Source: Streptomyces sp. 1222.5
GTDB lineage: Bacteria; Actinomycetota; Actinomycetes; Streptomycetales; Streptomycetaceae
Direction: 5' to 3'
Assembly: GCF_900105245.1 (NCBI RefSeq)
Contig: NZ_FNSZ01000001.1
Coordinates: 1-64,000, forward strand
Length of the DNA: 64,000 bases
Of this stretch, positions 1 through 9,512 are shown in pieces. The position numbers and the translations under genes are program-made. Numbering within the stretch: the first letter of the stretch is position 1; each line of letters starts with the position of its first letter. Below the pieces are notes generated by a model. That model searched no databases. It worked only from the letters and a program-made list of their open reading frames with translations, and was not told the DNA's origin.

Positions 1-209
1 TCGGCACGCTCGAATTCTCTGTCATCTCGGCTACGCCGCCGCCTGTCCGACGAGCCGTGATCGAGGCCGTCCGGGCGTGGTCAGCCTCGCGGTCGGGCCT
101 GTAGTCGCCCTGCCACGGTGACCTCGGCCCGCACCGGATGGGGCCGTGATTGCCCCTTCCCGTCCCCAGGCGAGTGCCAGCGGCTCGAAGCGAGTGGCCC
201 CGGCGGTGA

Positions 210-1190
210 CTAGGGCAGGACCGCCGTCGTCGGGTCAGGCGATCTGGACGCGAGGCAGGTTGTCCAGCCACGGCGGCTCGCCGCTTCGTCGATGTACGTC
301 TTGGTGACGTCGGTGATGAAGTCACGGGTACCCGCGGTGTCGAGCGCCTGAGCCTGGAGGTGGTCAAGGATCACGCTGTAATGCTGCACTTCGGACGGTC
401 CGTCCAGGTAGAGGTCGCTGGTGAACCGTTCCAGGTACACCACTGCGTCGGGGCTGTCGGTGAATTTCAGGATGGAGAACTGTCCTGACAGGCCCGGGTG
501 GGCGCCCACGGTGCAGGGGAGGACCTGCACGCTGATGTGCGGCTCGGCGCCGAGTGCGTTCAGGTGTTCCAGCTGTTCGCGCATGATGTCGGGACTGCCG
601 ACCACACGGCGCAGGACCACTTCGTCCAGGACGGCCCACAGGCGCAGCGGGGAGGCCGGGTTGTAGATCCGGTGCTGCCGGCGCAGCCGCACCTTGAGAA
701 GCGTGGCGGCCTGTTCGACAGTGAGCTGGGGGATCGTTTCCTCGATGACCGCGTGGGCGTAGGCAGGGGTCTGCAGCAGTCCGGGGATCACCATGGGCTC
801 GTAGGTGTGGAGGGAGGTGGCGTCCGTCTCCAGGGCGACATACACGCTCTGAGGGATGTCGCCATAGGCGTGCCACCAGCCCTGCTGTCCGGATTCCCTG
901 GCCATCTGCATCAGAGCGTCGATGACCTGTCGGTCCGTGACTCCGTAGAGCGCGCAGAGGTCGCGCACGTCGCGGGGGCTGATAGCGCGGTTGCCGTTCT
1001 CCAGGTGGCTGATCTTCGGCTGGGAGACCATGAGCTTCTTGGCCACTTCTGTGGTCTTCAGCCCACTGGCCAGGCGGAGCCGGCGGAGCTCGGCTCCCAG
1101 GCGGCGCCTCCTGACGGTGGGGTTGCAGTTCGCCGCCACGAGCGGGTGTACCTCCGGCTCCACAACATCGTTTGGTCCGCAGATTGCCAT
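210..1190 (-). CDS. XRE-family regulator with DUF5753 domain
   Basis: A 326-aa protein. Residues about 27-85 form an XRE helix-turn-helix (TTEVAKKLMVSQPKISHLENG). The rest has the hallmarks of the actinobacterial DUF5753 domain: WWHAYGDIP near residue 103, EPMVIPGLLQTPAYA near 131, and the late LSGQFSILKF and VYLER segments. Proteins of this family are DNA-binding regulators, usually encoded next to a small DUF397 gene, sometimes described as antitoxin-like. No DUF397 frame is visible in the 209 bases downstream. Basis: domain reading is direct; role is family knowledge. Confidence 0.88.
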   Translation of the reverse strand: MAICGPNDVVEPEVHPLVAANCNPTVRRRRLGAELRRLRLASGLKTTEVAKKLMVSQPKISHLENGNRAISPRDVRDLCALYGVTDRQVIDALMQMARESGQQGWWHAYGDIPQSVYVALETDATSLHTYEPMVIPGLLQTPAYAHAVIEETIPQLTVEQAATLLKVRLRRQHRIYNPASPLRLWAVLDEVVLRRVVGSPDIMREQLEHLNALGAEPHISVQVLPCTVGAHPGLSGQFSILKFTDSPDAVVYLERFTSDLYLDGPSEVQHYSVILDHLQAQALDTAGTRDFITDVTKTYIDEAASRRGWTTCLASRSPDPTTAVLP

Positions 1191-1444
1191 GGAGCAGGGG
1201 TTGTTGATCGCGTGCCATGCCTCGTGTTCGTGAGGCAGCCAAAACGGACTGTGACTGTGTAATTTGCCTCACGGCAGGACCACCAGGCGTGATCACCAAC
1301 CTCGACTTTCAAGATCCCGACAGCGTCAGGCACTCAGCAGCAGAACGACAGCACCGGTTGGCAGCGTCCTTGTGTGCATTGGGGGGTGTGGTCCACGGCG
1401 GGAGGGTGACTCGGCTGGTGAGGGGTTGGGGAGTCAGCCTCTCT

Positions 1445-1476
1445 GACGCTTCACCGTCCGCGGACGGTGAAGCGTC
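1445..1476 (-). terminator. Strong hairpin, likely terminator
   Basis: A perfect 15-bp inverted repeat (GACGCTTCACCGTCC and its complement) with a 2-nt loop abuts the 3' end of the broken minus-strand gene at 1475-2249. No clear U-tract follows, which is common for Streptomyces terminators. Confidence 0.6.
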
Positions 1477-2249
1477 ACTTCCTCATGTAATAGCTTTTGT
1501 CGGTGCCGATCGGCTCGGGCTGACGCCAGACCTGCCCTTCCATGCGGGTCACATCAGCGCCTTGTCGCTGGGGCGGACGAACGCGGCGTAGAGCTTGCCG
1601 TTGTAGGACGCCAGCGCCGGGGGCGTCATGGTCTCCCAGGGCAGGGCGATCGGTGCCCCCCCCCAGCAGCTGCCGGTGCGCACCGCGTACTCCAAGGTGC
1701 CGACGGGGAAGGGCACACTTTGTCACCGGTGGACTTCACGGTGAGGATGTGGTGGCCATCGCCGTTGAAGGAGAATTCGGCGGTTCCCGCGGTGGGACAG
1801 CACGGCCAGGTCGTACTGGTCCAGGACGATCGCACGTGCGCAGGAGAGGTCGTCCAAGTTGCGCAGGTGTTCCATGAGCCAGATGGCCAGCTTCAACAGC
1901 TCGCCCGTCCAGCCGGCGACGTCGGTTCCCGGCAGCACCCCGGTGTACAGCTGGTAGGACCAGGTTTCGAAGATGCGATCGGAGAGGATCTGCAGGTTCT
2001 TGTGCAGGTCGTCGTACCACTGGCTGTGGCTCTGGTCAGCTTCCCAGCAGTAGGCGTTGAGGATCACCCCGGTGCTTGCCTGGCCGTCGAAGACCGTCCG
2101 GTTCGACGTCGAGAACGTGCGGGTGTCGCCCTTCTTGACCCATAACGCGCCAGCCCCCGCGCCGTACGCGTATCACTGCGCGTGCCCATCAGCAGACCCC
2201 GCAACTTCTCCAGACGCTGCTCCGGAGTCGTCTCCCCAGCACCGGCCAT
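1475..2249 (-). pseudogene. Multiply frameshifted gene, beta-propeller-like C-terminus
   Basis: One protein can be stitched together across at least four frame changes. It starts MAGAGETTPEQRLEKLRGLL at 2249, shifts near 2140 into WVKKGDTRTF...GVILNAYCWEAD, shifts near 1800 into AEFSFNGDGHHILTV, then near 1725 into VGTLEYAVRTGSCW. It shifts again at a run of nine C (1656-1664 on the plus strand) into ALASYNGKLYAAFV, and a missing base after ALM restores TRMEGQVW to the stop. The YNGKLYAAFV...W pattern resembles lectin or sialidase-like propeller blades, but I do not recognise the family. Several independent shifts favour a true pseudogene over sequencing error. Confidence 0.6.
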
Positions 2250-2251
2250 GA

Positions 2252-2651
2252 ACGCCCTGCCCTTCTGCCCACGGGCCGCCCCAAGCGGCGCCGACCAAGC
2301 CAGCCCCACGACGCACCCATAACACGTAAAACGGCCCACAAAGGCCGAAACCAGCTGGACACCCCCCAACGGCGACGACCACTGACACCCCAACACGCCC
2401 GTATGCACCCCGCTACCACCCGGAACAGGACACCCGCACCGGGTGGCGGCCCGCACTGCTGCGCTCAGGACCTGCTCGCGGGGCCCCAGGTCAGCTCTGA
2501 AGGGGGAGGAAGGCATTGGGAATGCCTCCACGAGAGGAAAGGAGCGGGAGAACCGGGTTGACGCAGACAACCGGCTTGAACTGGCCCCCGGCCGCGCGCA
2601 CTGAAGTCCGTTCGAATACGACCAGCGTGGCCGACTGGCGAGCGAGGGGTT
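2252..2651. other. Intergenic, no recognisable gene
   Basis: The short frames here on both strands show no coherent codon bias, ribosome binding site or family motif. The stretch lies upstream of the broken gene and downstream of the STAS gene. Confidence 0.5.
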
Positions 2652-3020
2652 TCAGGCGGTGGTGCGGTTGCCTTGGCGTGCGGCGAGCGCGGCATCGGCG
2701 CTGGAGTAGGCGGGCAGGAAGGCGTCCATCCCTGTGACGCTGAGCAGGCGGCTCAGCCGGTCGGGGATGGCCGCCAGGGTCAGGGAGCCGTCGGCTTCCT
2801 TGGCGCAGCGCCAGATGCCGACGAGGGCGCCCAGTCCTGAGGAGTCGCAGAAGGTGACGCCTGAGAGGTCGGCGACCAGGTCAGGGTGGCCGTTCGCGAT
2901 GAGTTCCAGGGCGCGGGCCCGTACGGCGGGTGCGGCGGCGATGTCGAACTCGCCGGACAGGGCGATCACGGCCAGGGCACCGTCGGTGTGCGGGACGTCG
3001 ATGTGGAATGCGTCGGTCAT
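2652..3020 (-). CDS. STAS-domain anti-anti-sigma factor
   Basis: A 122-aa single STAS domain. The diagnostic segment DLSGVTFCDSSGLGALVG (about residues 50-67) carries the serine normally phosphorylated by an anti-sigma kinase and dephosphorylated by a PP2C/SpoIIE-type phosphatase. Its ATG overlaps the stop of the upstream phosphatase gene in an ATGA arrangement, so the two are translationally coupled. Such proteins release a SigB/SigF-type sigma factor when unphosphorylated. No kinase or sigma gene is adjacent, so the partners are probably encoded elsewhere. Confidence 0.9.
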   Translation of the reverse strand: MTDAFHIDVPHTDGALAVIALSGEFDIAAAPAVRARALELIANGHPDLVADLSGVTFCDSSGLGALVGIWRCAKEADGSLTLAAIPDRLSRLLSVTGMDAFLPAYSSADAALAARQGNRTTA

Positions 3021-4486
3021 GGGCGTGGGTTCTCCTGCCCGACGGAGACGTCGGCGGTCGGGGCGGCGGCGCTGTGGGCGGTGGTGGTGATGCCGGCGGG
3101 AGCAGCATCGGGGGTGGGGACGGACAGGGCCAGCAGGGCCACGTCGTCGCGTTCGGTGTCGGGGAGGGTGTCCAGGAGCGCGACGGTGTCGTCGATCAGG
3201 GCGCCGGCACTGACCGGCGCCGGCCGCCGGGCCAGGAAGTCGGTCAGGCCCGTGTCGGCGAGCATGCGGCCATCGGCGGTGCGGGCCTCGGTCAGCCCGT
3301 CGGTGTACAGCAGCAGTCCCTCACCGGGTGCCAGGTGCAGGGTGCGTGAGGCGAAGGCGGCTTCGGCCAACGCGCCGACCAGCATGCCCCCCTTGGCGCG
3401 GACCGCCTCCACCCGCACGCCGCCGCCCTCGACGGGGCTCAGGTGGTAGGCGGGCGGGTGACCGCCGGTGGCCAGCGTGACCGTGAAACCGCCGTCCCGG
3501 GCCGGATCGAGCAGGCCGAAGACGGCGGTGCAAAAGCGGGTACCGACCGCCGCGTCCAGCAACAGCGCGGTGTTCAGGGCCTTGAGCGCAGCCGTGGGAT
3601 CCGCGTCGACGAGAGCTGCGGCCCGCAGCGTGTAGCGGGTCAGTGAGGTGATCGAGGCGGCTTCGGCGCCCTTTCCGCACACATCGCCCAGGAAGAACGC
3701 CCACCGGCCCCCATCCACGGGGAAGACGTCGTAGAAGTCACCGCCCACTTCCTGCGGGGAGGCGGTCTTGTAATGGCAGGCCAGCTCCAGGCCCGGCACC
3801 GCGGGCAGTGCCGGGGGCACCAGAGTGCGCTGCAGGGTGGAGGCGAACGCGGCGATGGCCGCCTTGTCCCGCTCCGCACGCTGGCGGGCCTCTTCCTCCG
3901 CCTGGCGCTTCTCCTGCTCGACCTTGCGGCGCTCCTGCTCGGCGCGTACCGCGTTCAGTGCCGACAGCCGCAGCTCAAGCTGGTCACGCACTACCGCGGC
4001 CAGGTCCCCGAGGGTGGAGGCATCGGCCTCGCTGATCTCGCGGGGACGGGTGTCGAGGATGTTGACCGTGCCCAGCCGGTACCCGTCGGCGGTGATGATC
4101 GGAGCGGCGGCGTAGAACCGTACCCCCATCGGGCCGGCGACCAGCGGGTTGGAGCAGGCGACCGGGTCCAGCAGCGTGTCGGGGATGACGGTGGTGTCAT
4201 CGGTGAGCACCGCCGAGGCACACAGGCCCGGATCGCGGCCGATCTCGCTGACGCCTTCCAGGCCGTGCGCGGCCTTGAACCAGATCCGGTCCTCGTCCAC
4301 GATCGTCACCGTCGCCACCGGCACCTCGAACAACCGTGCCGCCAGCGCCGCGACTCTGTCGTAGGCGCCGTCCGGCGGAGTGTCGAGAATGTCGTAACGG
4401 CGCACCGCCGCCATCCGCGCCGCCTCGACCGGCGCGGCCACAGGCCCGCTCGGTGCTATCACAGGCGGCCTCGCTTGCTCCGGCAT
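3017..4486 (-). CDS. GAF-domain PP2C (SpoIIE-type) phosphatase
   Basis: About 489 aa from the ATG at 4486, chosen because GACGAGGAAC precedes it; an upstream in-frame start at 4570 lacks this. A GAF-like sensory domain covers about residues 25-175 (TVTIVDEDRIWFKAAHGL, GLCASAV). A charged coiled-coil linker (about 180-215) is followed by a PP2C-like SpoIIE domain (about 235-460) with GGDFYDVF, GDVCGKG, ATGGHPP, YTDGLTEA and DDVALLAL. These include the metal-binding aspartates of the family. It probably dephosphorylates the STAS protein encoded by the overlapping downstream gene in response to a GAF-sensed signal. The target and signal are inferred. Confidence 0.92.
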   Translation of the reverse strand: MPEQARPPVIAPSGPVAAPVEAARMAAVRRYDILDTPPDGAYDRVAALAARLFEVPVATVTIVDEDRIWFKAAHGLEGVSEIGRDPGLCASAVLTDDTTVIPDTLLDPVACSNPLVAGPMGVRFYAAAPIITADGYRLGTVNILDTRPREISEADASTLGDLAAVVRDQLELRLSALNAVRAEQERRKVEQEKRQAEEEARQRAERDKAAIAAFASTLQRTLVPPALPAVPGLELACHYKTASPQEVGGDFYDVFPVDGGRWAFFLGDVCGKGAEAASITSLTRYTLRAAALVDADPTAALKALNTALLLDAAVGTRFCTAVFGLLDPARDGGFTVTLATGGHPPAYHLSPVEGGGVRVEAVRAKGGMLVGALAEAAFASRTLHLAPGEGLLLYTDGLTEARTADGRMLADTGLTDFLARRPAPVSAGALIDDTVALLDTLPDTERDDVALLALSVPTPDAAPAGITTTAHSAAAPTADVSVGQENPRP

Positions 4487-4832
4487 GTTCCTCGTCTCGT
4501 CATCCCCCCCAGGAAGGCACCGACCAGACAGCCAGCACCCCGGAACCCTACCGAACGCCCCCAGCGTCACCGTTCAGGAGGCGCCGCCGAGCGGCCGGTC
4601 CAGAAGCATGCGGAAGAAGCCCGTGGCCCCCCGGACGTACCCGCTCGCGGTCAGCCAACGTGACAATGCCCACGCACTCCACCTAGGCCTCCACCGCCCC
4701 GAGGCGTCGCGGGCGACACGCCCCTCCACCACCTGACACGAGACCCGGTCAATGACCAGTGCGTCGAGCTCTTGCCGCGCACTTACCGTGCAGTCTGCGT
4801 ACGTCTCGGGTCTGCCCGGCGTCCGGGTCCAT

Positions 4833-5066
4833 GCGGAGGATCGTCGCGGTGAACACCGCACCGGACCCAAGAAGATCCATCACCCGGCCGTCGGAGACCT
4901 GGAGCTGAACTTCGAAACCATGTCCCTCGACTCCGACCCCAGCCTCACCCTCGTGATCTACACCGCCGTTCCCCACAGCCCCAACGCCGACGCCCTTCGC
5001 CTCCTGGCAACCTGGGCCGCCACCCAGAACCAGTCACAAACCGACCACCACGAACGCCTCACGTAA
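4833..5066 (+). pseudogene. 3' remnant of MmyB-like XRE regulator
   Basis: This frame encodes RTGPKKIHHPAVGDLEL, then ETMSLDSDPSLTLVIYTA and SPNADALRLLATWA. The pattern is the end of the MmyB-type ligand-binding domain of actinobacterial XRE regulators (HPVVGDL..YE...DP...L..YTA). The N-terminal helix-turn-helix and most of the sensor domain are missing upstream in any frame. It is a truncated leftover, unlikely to be functional. Confidence 0.6.
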
Positions 5067-5336
5067 ACAGAGGTGGCAACGCAGACGCTGGTCGTGAACT
5101 GCTTGCCCACGGAGCCGCTTGCCGTCCGAAGCAGCTGCGTCCACCTGGTTGCTCCCTTGACTGCCCGTCAACACCAGTCGGCCAGCTGACTCTCGACTGA
5201 ATGATCCCGCCCCAGGTGCGAGGTGCCGCTCGGCACGCCGATGCGCGCGGACGCCACGTGTCCATGAGCGGCGCCCTCCCAACGCAGAAGTACCCGCATC
5301 CAGGCGGCAGCGGACTGAGGGTGGCGCCCGGAATCC
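5067..5336. other. Intergenic, nothing recognised
   Basis: The short minus-strand frames here show no family motif or convincing start. The stretch separates a regulator remnant from the 3' end of the metallo-hydrolase gene. Confidence 0.5.
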
Positions 5337-6182
5337 TCAGGAGAGCGCGGTCTTCGCCGAGTTCCAGAGCACGCCGCGGTTCACGCGGTCGGGATAGAGG
5401 CGGAGCATCGACTGGTAGAGGTCGGTGTGGTCGTTCGCCGTGGCCGCCGCGGCGGTGAAGTCCTCGATGTATTGGCGGGTCCGTGCCACGTCGTCGGGGC
5501 TGTCCGGGTCGCCGTCGCGCTTGTGGCCGGAGACCACGGCGGTCGGGCGCAGTCCCTCGATCACGTCCAGGGCGCGCAGCCAGTGCTCCGTGCCGTCGCC
5601 CTTGGCCTCGCCGAGGTACAGGTGGACGTCGCCGTAGACGGCGTCGCCGGCGACCACCAGTGCGAGGGAGGGCACGTGCAGGGCGCTGGTGCCGTCGGTG
5701 TCGGTGTGGCCGAGTTCGACCGCGCGCAGCTCCTCGCCCTCCAGCTCGATCCGGCCGTCGGGCAGCGGCTCGGGGACCAGGTGCCGGTCGGGGAGCTGGT
5801 CGGGGAAGCGGGGCTGCCAGAACCCGTCGAACCAGGCGGACCCCCACTGCGCCCCGGCGTGGGCCGCTACGTCCGGTGCGGCGACCAGCCGGGCCTGCGG
5901 GAAGCGGTCGAGCACCGCGGGCGCCCCGAAGAAGTGGTCGCCGTGCGCGTGGGTGACGAAGATCGTGGTGAGGTTCTTGCCATGCGCGACGACCCAGTCG
6001 GCCAGGCGGCGCGATTCGTCCACCGTCAGCAACGGGTCCACGAGCACCGCGTCGCGCTCGCCGTGGATGAGCGTCGACGACGTCGGGGACCACATCCGCC
6101 GGTCCTCGCCCGGTGGGAGGTCGTCGGACACCGCCGGCTTCGACGGAGCGACGTGGACGGTGTAGGCGAGTGCGGTCATCAC
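5337..6182 (-). CDS. Metallo-beta-lactamase-fold hydrolase
   Basis: A 281-aa cytoplasmic protein without a signal peptide. The binuclear-metal motif THAHGDH lies at residues 77-83. Further ligands of the fold are visible in ELGHTDTDGTS (His), VAGDAVYGDVH (bridging Asp) and VVSGHKRD (last His). Overall it resembles stand-alone MBL-fold hydrolases of the glyoxalase II/quorum-quenching group; the substrate cannot be told. It is monocistronic, with an AT-richer upstream region (6183-6420) holding a CTACT/AGTAG inverted repeat near 6272 that could be a control site. Confidence 0.88.
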   Translation of the reverse strand: MMTALAYTVHVAPSKPAVSDDLPPGEDRRMWSPTSSTLIHGERDAVLVDPLLTVDESRRLADWVVAHGKNLTTIFVTHAHGDHFFGAPAVLDRFPQARLVAAPDVAAHAGAQWGSAWFDGFWQPRFPDQLPDRHLVPEPLPDGRIELEGEELRAVELGHTDTDGTSALHVPSLALVVAGDAVYGDVHLYLGEAKGDGTEHWLRALDVIEGLRPTAVVSGHKRDGDPDSPDDVARTRQYIEDFTAAAATANDHTDLYQSMLRLYPDRVNRGVLWNSAKTALS

Positions 6183-6636
6183 GACTCCCGCGTGCTCGGA
6201 ACGTACTGTGGCCGGGCGAACTGACTAACGAGGCGGGAGCCAGCACAGTCCGAATCGTCCTTAAATCACCTACTTCAGACAGTAGCTGGGTCCTAGTGGA
6301 GCTACCACTTTGCCCTGCAACGCCGATCTCAAATGAGTCGCTGACCTACGACGCGATCTTCCTCGCCAGCCGATCTGGAACGGTCAGAGAGGTCCCTGAT
6401 CACGACGATGCTCACTGAGCCTCATGGCTCCCACGGCTCCGCACAGTCACCGCTCACGCCACGAGCGGTATCGGCCCCGCTGAATGCGACTACGACGCTG
6501 CCCCGGCTTCACAATCGCAGCCAGCCCTACTCGGCTCGCTGTGCGGCGAACCGCCGGTTTACTGCGCTTCTCGAATACCGACCCTTCGCCAGTGGGAATG
6601 CTGTGCCCGCACTGTGCTGAACTGCGGTGATGCGAG
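6183..6636. other. Intergenic, relatively AT-rich
   Basis: The stretch has lower GC than its surroundings, with no credible gene. It holds the probable promoter of the minus-strand metallo-hydrolase (small inverted repeat CTACT...AGTAG about 6272-6288). Only short frames without recognisable motifs lie between 6400 and 6630. Confidence 0.45.
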
Positions 6637-7090
6637 ATGGAGGCCTCGGACGACGATGGCACGTCCGTGTGGACACAGGTGTCGGAATGCGTGCGATCGG
6701 CCTGGCCCGCCGGGCCGGTCAGGTGCCACGACCGAGACCTCGCCAAGGCCCGCGGCCACCTCGCCCCCAACAGCCGCACGGCGAGAAGCATCTGTCGCAA
6801 CACCAGTTCGAGGAGCACCACGTTCGTCTTCTCCGCCCGCCTGGCCACGGCCGGTGCGGTCGTCGCGGCGGCCGCCGAGTGCGGCACCGCGTACCCGCTC
6901 GCCGACCGTCTCCCGGGGTGACGCCATCGTCATCGTCATCGTCGTGCTGGCCGTCACCGCGCTGGCCGCGACCAGTCACGAAGTGCCCGCCGTGCTGGGG
7001 GTGCTCGCGGCCGCGGCCGTCCGCCGGCTCGCGCGGGCCCGGCCGGGGCTGCGCCCGGACGTGTGCAGCGCGTTCGGCAGGGCGCTCTGA
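6637..7090 (+). CDS. Hypothetical small protein, frameshifted, membrane helix
   Basis: The frame from 6637 has strong GC third-position bias and ends at a TGA at 6919. From there the same bias continues in another frame, encoding DAIVIVIVVLAVTALAA then SHEVPAVLGVLAAAAV, to a stop at 7088-7090. Dropping one base at GGGGTGA would fuse the two into a ~150-aa protein with one or two hydrophobic helices. Either the gene is disrupted or the second frame is read by an unseen mechanism. The stop sits one base before the next gene's ATG, which suggests an ancestral operon. Function unknown. Confidence 0.35.
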
Positions 7091-7091
7091 G

Positions 7092-8042
7092 ATGGCCGGC
7101 CGACCGCTCAGCCCCATCCCGACCAGCACGCCCCCCGCGCTGCGGACTCTCGTCCAGCGGCTGCGCAACGCCAAGGAGGCCTCGGGCAAGACCTTAGAGG
7201 CGCTCGCCAAGGACAGCGGGGTCTCGGAGAGCGTCGTACGCCGCGCCCTCGCAGGTAAGGGGGTGCCCTACTGGGAGTCCGTGAAGGCCATCACCCTCGC
7301 CTGCGGCGGCAACGAGGACGACATGGCCCGGGCCTGGTGCGCCGCGAAGGCGGAGGAGGTCCTGCCCGGCACGCGGGATCTCGGCCCGAAGATGGTCACC
7401 TCGCGCGCCCAGCTCGTCGAGGCGATGATCTCCATGCGGATCGAGGGCGGGTATCCGCCGCTGCATCAGCTTCAGAAGCGCGCGGGCATCGACGAGAACG
7501 GCCGGACGCGGTTGCCCCACTCGACCCTCCACCAGGTTTTGAAGGGGCAGATACCTCCCACCGAGACGCTGTTCACCGCCTTCATGGACGCCCTGTCCAC
7601 GCCCGCCGCCGAGAGACGCAACTGGCTGGACGCCCATCGCCGTATCTTCGCCGACGCCCCCGCGCGGCGCGCCTGGGGGCAGCCGCCCCCGGTCGTACGC
7701 GACGAACCGCCTGCAATCAACTCGTGTGAGGCGGCCGAGCGCGCACTCCCGCGCCTCGCGAGGAACGAGGAGATCAAACGGAAGATCGGGCAGCTGAAGG
7801 AGCCGGACGACTACGAGCTTCTCGGCCTCGGCTATCCCAACTCCCCCGAGCCCGACGACTTCCCGTGGCCGGACGAAGAAGAGCTCGCCGCCTGGGAGGC
7901 CGAGGCAGCGGCCCAGCCGCCCGCCCAGGAGCGCGTCGACCTGCGCGAGAAGCTGCGCGCCATCATCGACCGGACGGAACCGGCTCGCAGGGTCGGCCCG
8001 CCACCCCGTGCCAGCCGGCCTCAGCACGGCGGCTCTTTCTAG
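7092..8042 (+). CDS. Helix-turn-helix protein, plasmid-like
   Basis: A 316-aa protein starting at the ATG one base after the previous stop. An in-frame extension upstream has serine/proline-rich non-coding character and was discarded. Residues about 20-60 (LEALAKDSGVSESVVRRALAG) look like an XRE-type helix-turn-helix. A second similar segment, MVTSRAQLVEAM...GIDENGRTRLPHSTLHQVL, lies around residues 100-150. The C-terminal third is acidic (EPDDFPWPDEEELAAWEAEA). Such proteins occur on actinobacterial plasmids and integrative elements; the precise role is unknown. Confidence 0.65.
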   Translation: MAGRPLSPIPTSTPPALRTLVQRLRNAKEASGKTLEALAKDSGVSESVVRRALAGKGVPYWESVKAITLACGGNEDDMARAWCAAKAEEVLPGTRDLGPKMVTSRAQLVEAMISMRIEGGYPPLHQLQKRAGIDENGRTRLPHSTLHQVLKGQIPPTETLFTAFMDALSTPAAERRNWLDAHRRIFADAPARRAWGQPPPVVRDEPPAINSCEAAERALPRLARNEEIKRKIGQLKEPDDYELLGLGYPNSPEPDDFPWPDEEELAAWEAEAAAQPPAQERVDLREKLRAIIDRTEPARRVGPPPRASRPQHGGSF

Positions 8043-8093
8043 CCAGTACTCGCAGGTAGCGGTACGGAGGCCGGCTGGTGGGGGCATGATCGC

Positions 8094-8408
8094 GTGGTGT
8101 TACGCGACGATGTGGCCGCCTGCGTGCGGTGGGAGATCCTGATGCACGAGCAGTTCAGCGGCGTGTGGATCTGCAAGGACTTCGGCCGGGCGACCACCGG
8201 CGCGGACCCCGCCGAGCTGGGCCGGGCCGTCCTGGCCGCCTACCTGGCCGGCCGGGACAGCCGGGGCGAAACGTTCCGCGTCGTCGTCCGCACCGACCAC
8301 GGCTGCGACGTCGTCATCACGGCCGACCAACTCACCACTCCTGGCTGGGAAGCGGACCCGGCCGTCTGCCAGGCACTGCCCGCCTACCTCCGCAACGCTC
8401 TCGCCTGA
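8094..8408 (+). CDS. Hypothetical protein, 104 aa
   Basis: Starts with GTG GTG and has good GC third-position bias. It has no signal peptide or transmembrane helix. Features are WICKDFGRATTGADPAELG and FRVVVRTDHGCDVVITADQL. No family is recognised. It follows the HTH gene by 51 bases in the same direction and could be co-transcribed with it. Confidence 0.55.
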   Translation: MVLRDDVAACVRWEILMHEQFSGVWICKDFGRATTGADPAELGRAVLAAYLAGRDSRGETFRVVVRTDHGCDVVITADQLTTPGWEADPAVCQALPAYLRNALA

Positions 8409-8538
8409 CGTCGGGCTCTCGACGACCGGATCACCAGCCCTGCCCGCCCGCAGAGGGCGGCGCGCCCACGCCGGTTGCGGACGGCGGGTCAGTGACGGGC
8501 TGGCTGCCGAAGGGCGCGGCTCGGCGTGCCTGATGGCA

Positions 8539-9396
8539 TCACTCGTCGTCCATCGACCGGAGATGTTCGGTGAATGCCTCGTCCTCTGCGGCGCCCGGGG
8601 TGCGGGTGTAGGTGCACACCAGGCACTGTCCGTACCCGACCTGGCCGAAGATCGGGTCAAGGCCTTCGACGCAGAACGTCTCGTGCCCGCAGACGGGGCA
8701 GGTGTCGAGGTCGTGTCCGCCGGGGTTGTGCTTCGGGTGGTAGGCGTTGGGGTTGGTCACGTTCTCGGCGCGCCGGGTGGCTTCGTCCTCGCCGATCCGT
8801 TCGAGGTATTCGGCAGCTCGTTTCTGGGAGGCCGTGTCCTCTGCCTGCGCGATCTGCTGGATCCGGTCCTGCTGTTCCTCTCCCATGACGCCGAGGCTCC
8901 TGTGGCCGTCGAGGGCCAGCAGGGCCTCGATGTGGCGATGCTGCAGACCTCCGACACCGCGGCCGTGGCGGGCCGCCTGACTGGCCTCGATCCCGTTCTG
9001 GAGGGTGCGCACATCGATCCGGGTGTGCGACGAGAGACGAGGCGCCTGGAAGAGCGAGTTGGTGCTGCTCTGGGGGATCTCCGGCATCGGATGCTGGTCA
9101 GGAACGAGGACGATGCCGTCCGTGGCAGGGATGTGTTCCTCGATCACCTGTAGCAGCGCGCTGGCCGACAGGACCCGTCCTCTGCGGTCCGACTCCTTGC
9201 CCGGCCACTCGGAAGCGACGATCGCGGCCAGTCCGTTGGACAGCGCCTGGTCGAAGACGCCTTCCCGGCCGGCCATGGAGGGAGCGAAGGGGTCATCGCC
9301 TGTCGGAGCGGGAGCGGCGAACGGGTCTGCTTGTGCCTCGGCGTCCGCGGCTACCGCGTCCTCGTGCCGTGTGTCGCGCAACTCCGCAGCCAGCAC
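8539..9396 (-). CDS. Hypothetical protein with C-terminal zinc-knuckle, possibly 5'-truncated
   Basis: A 285-aa frame from a GTG at 9396. The C-terminal region has two metal-binding pairs, DTCPVCGHETFC (near residue 228) and YGQCLVCTYT (near 258), separated by a glycine-rich loop. The middle is rich in Glu, Gln and Arg. Coding character extends about 40 bases further upstream (EEFARCAVV) to a stop without a start codon. Together with the tpg fragment beginning nearby on the other strand, this suggests a recombination junction near 9420-9510 and a lost N-terminus. Function unknown. Confidence 0.55.
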   Translation of the reverse strand: MLAAELRDTRHEDAVAADAEAQADPFAAPAPTGDDPFAPSMAGREGVFDQALSNGLAAIVASEWPGKESDRRGRVLSASALLQVIEEHIPATDGIVLVPDQHPMPEIPQSSTNSLFQAPRLSSHTRIDVRTLQNGIEASQAARHGRGVGGLQHRHIEALLALDGHRSLGVMGEEQQDRIQQIAQAEDTASQKRAAEYLERIGEDEATRRAENVTNPNAYHPKHNPGGHDLDTCPVCGHETFCVEGLDPIFGQVGYGQCLVCTYTRTPGAAEDEAFTEHLRSMDDE

Positions 9397-9512
9397 GACG
9401 GCGCACCGGGCGAATTCTTCAGCTCGCTGTCATGGACAGCATGGTGCCGTGCGCCACCCGCCTCAGGTAGGCCACCTTCGGGCCCGAGCAGGACCGTTCT
9501 GGCGCCGAGCAG

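Noticed and set aside
1..209. DUF397 partner gene expected downstream of the DUF5753 regulator
   Set aside because: None of the frames in this stretch shows the DUF397 pattern (W.KSSYS...G..CVEVA).
6627..7091. N-terminal extension of the HTH gene
   Set aside because: The extension reads poly-Ser/Pro/Arg and lacks coding bias in that frame; the biased frames are the other two.
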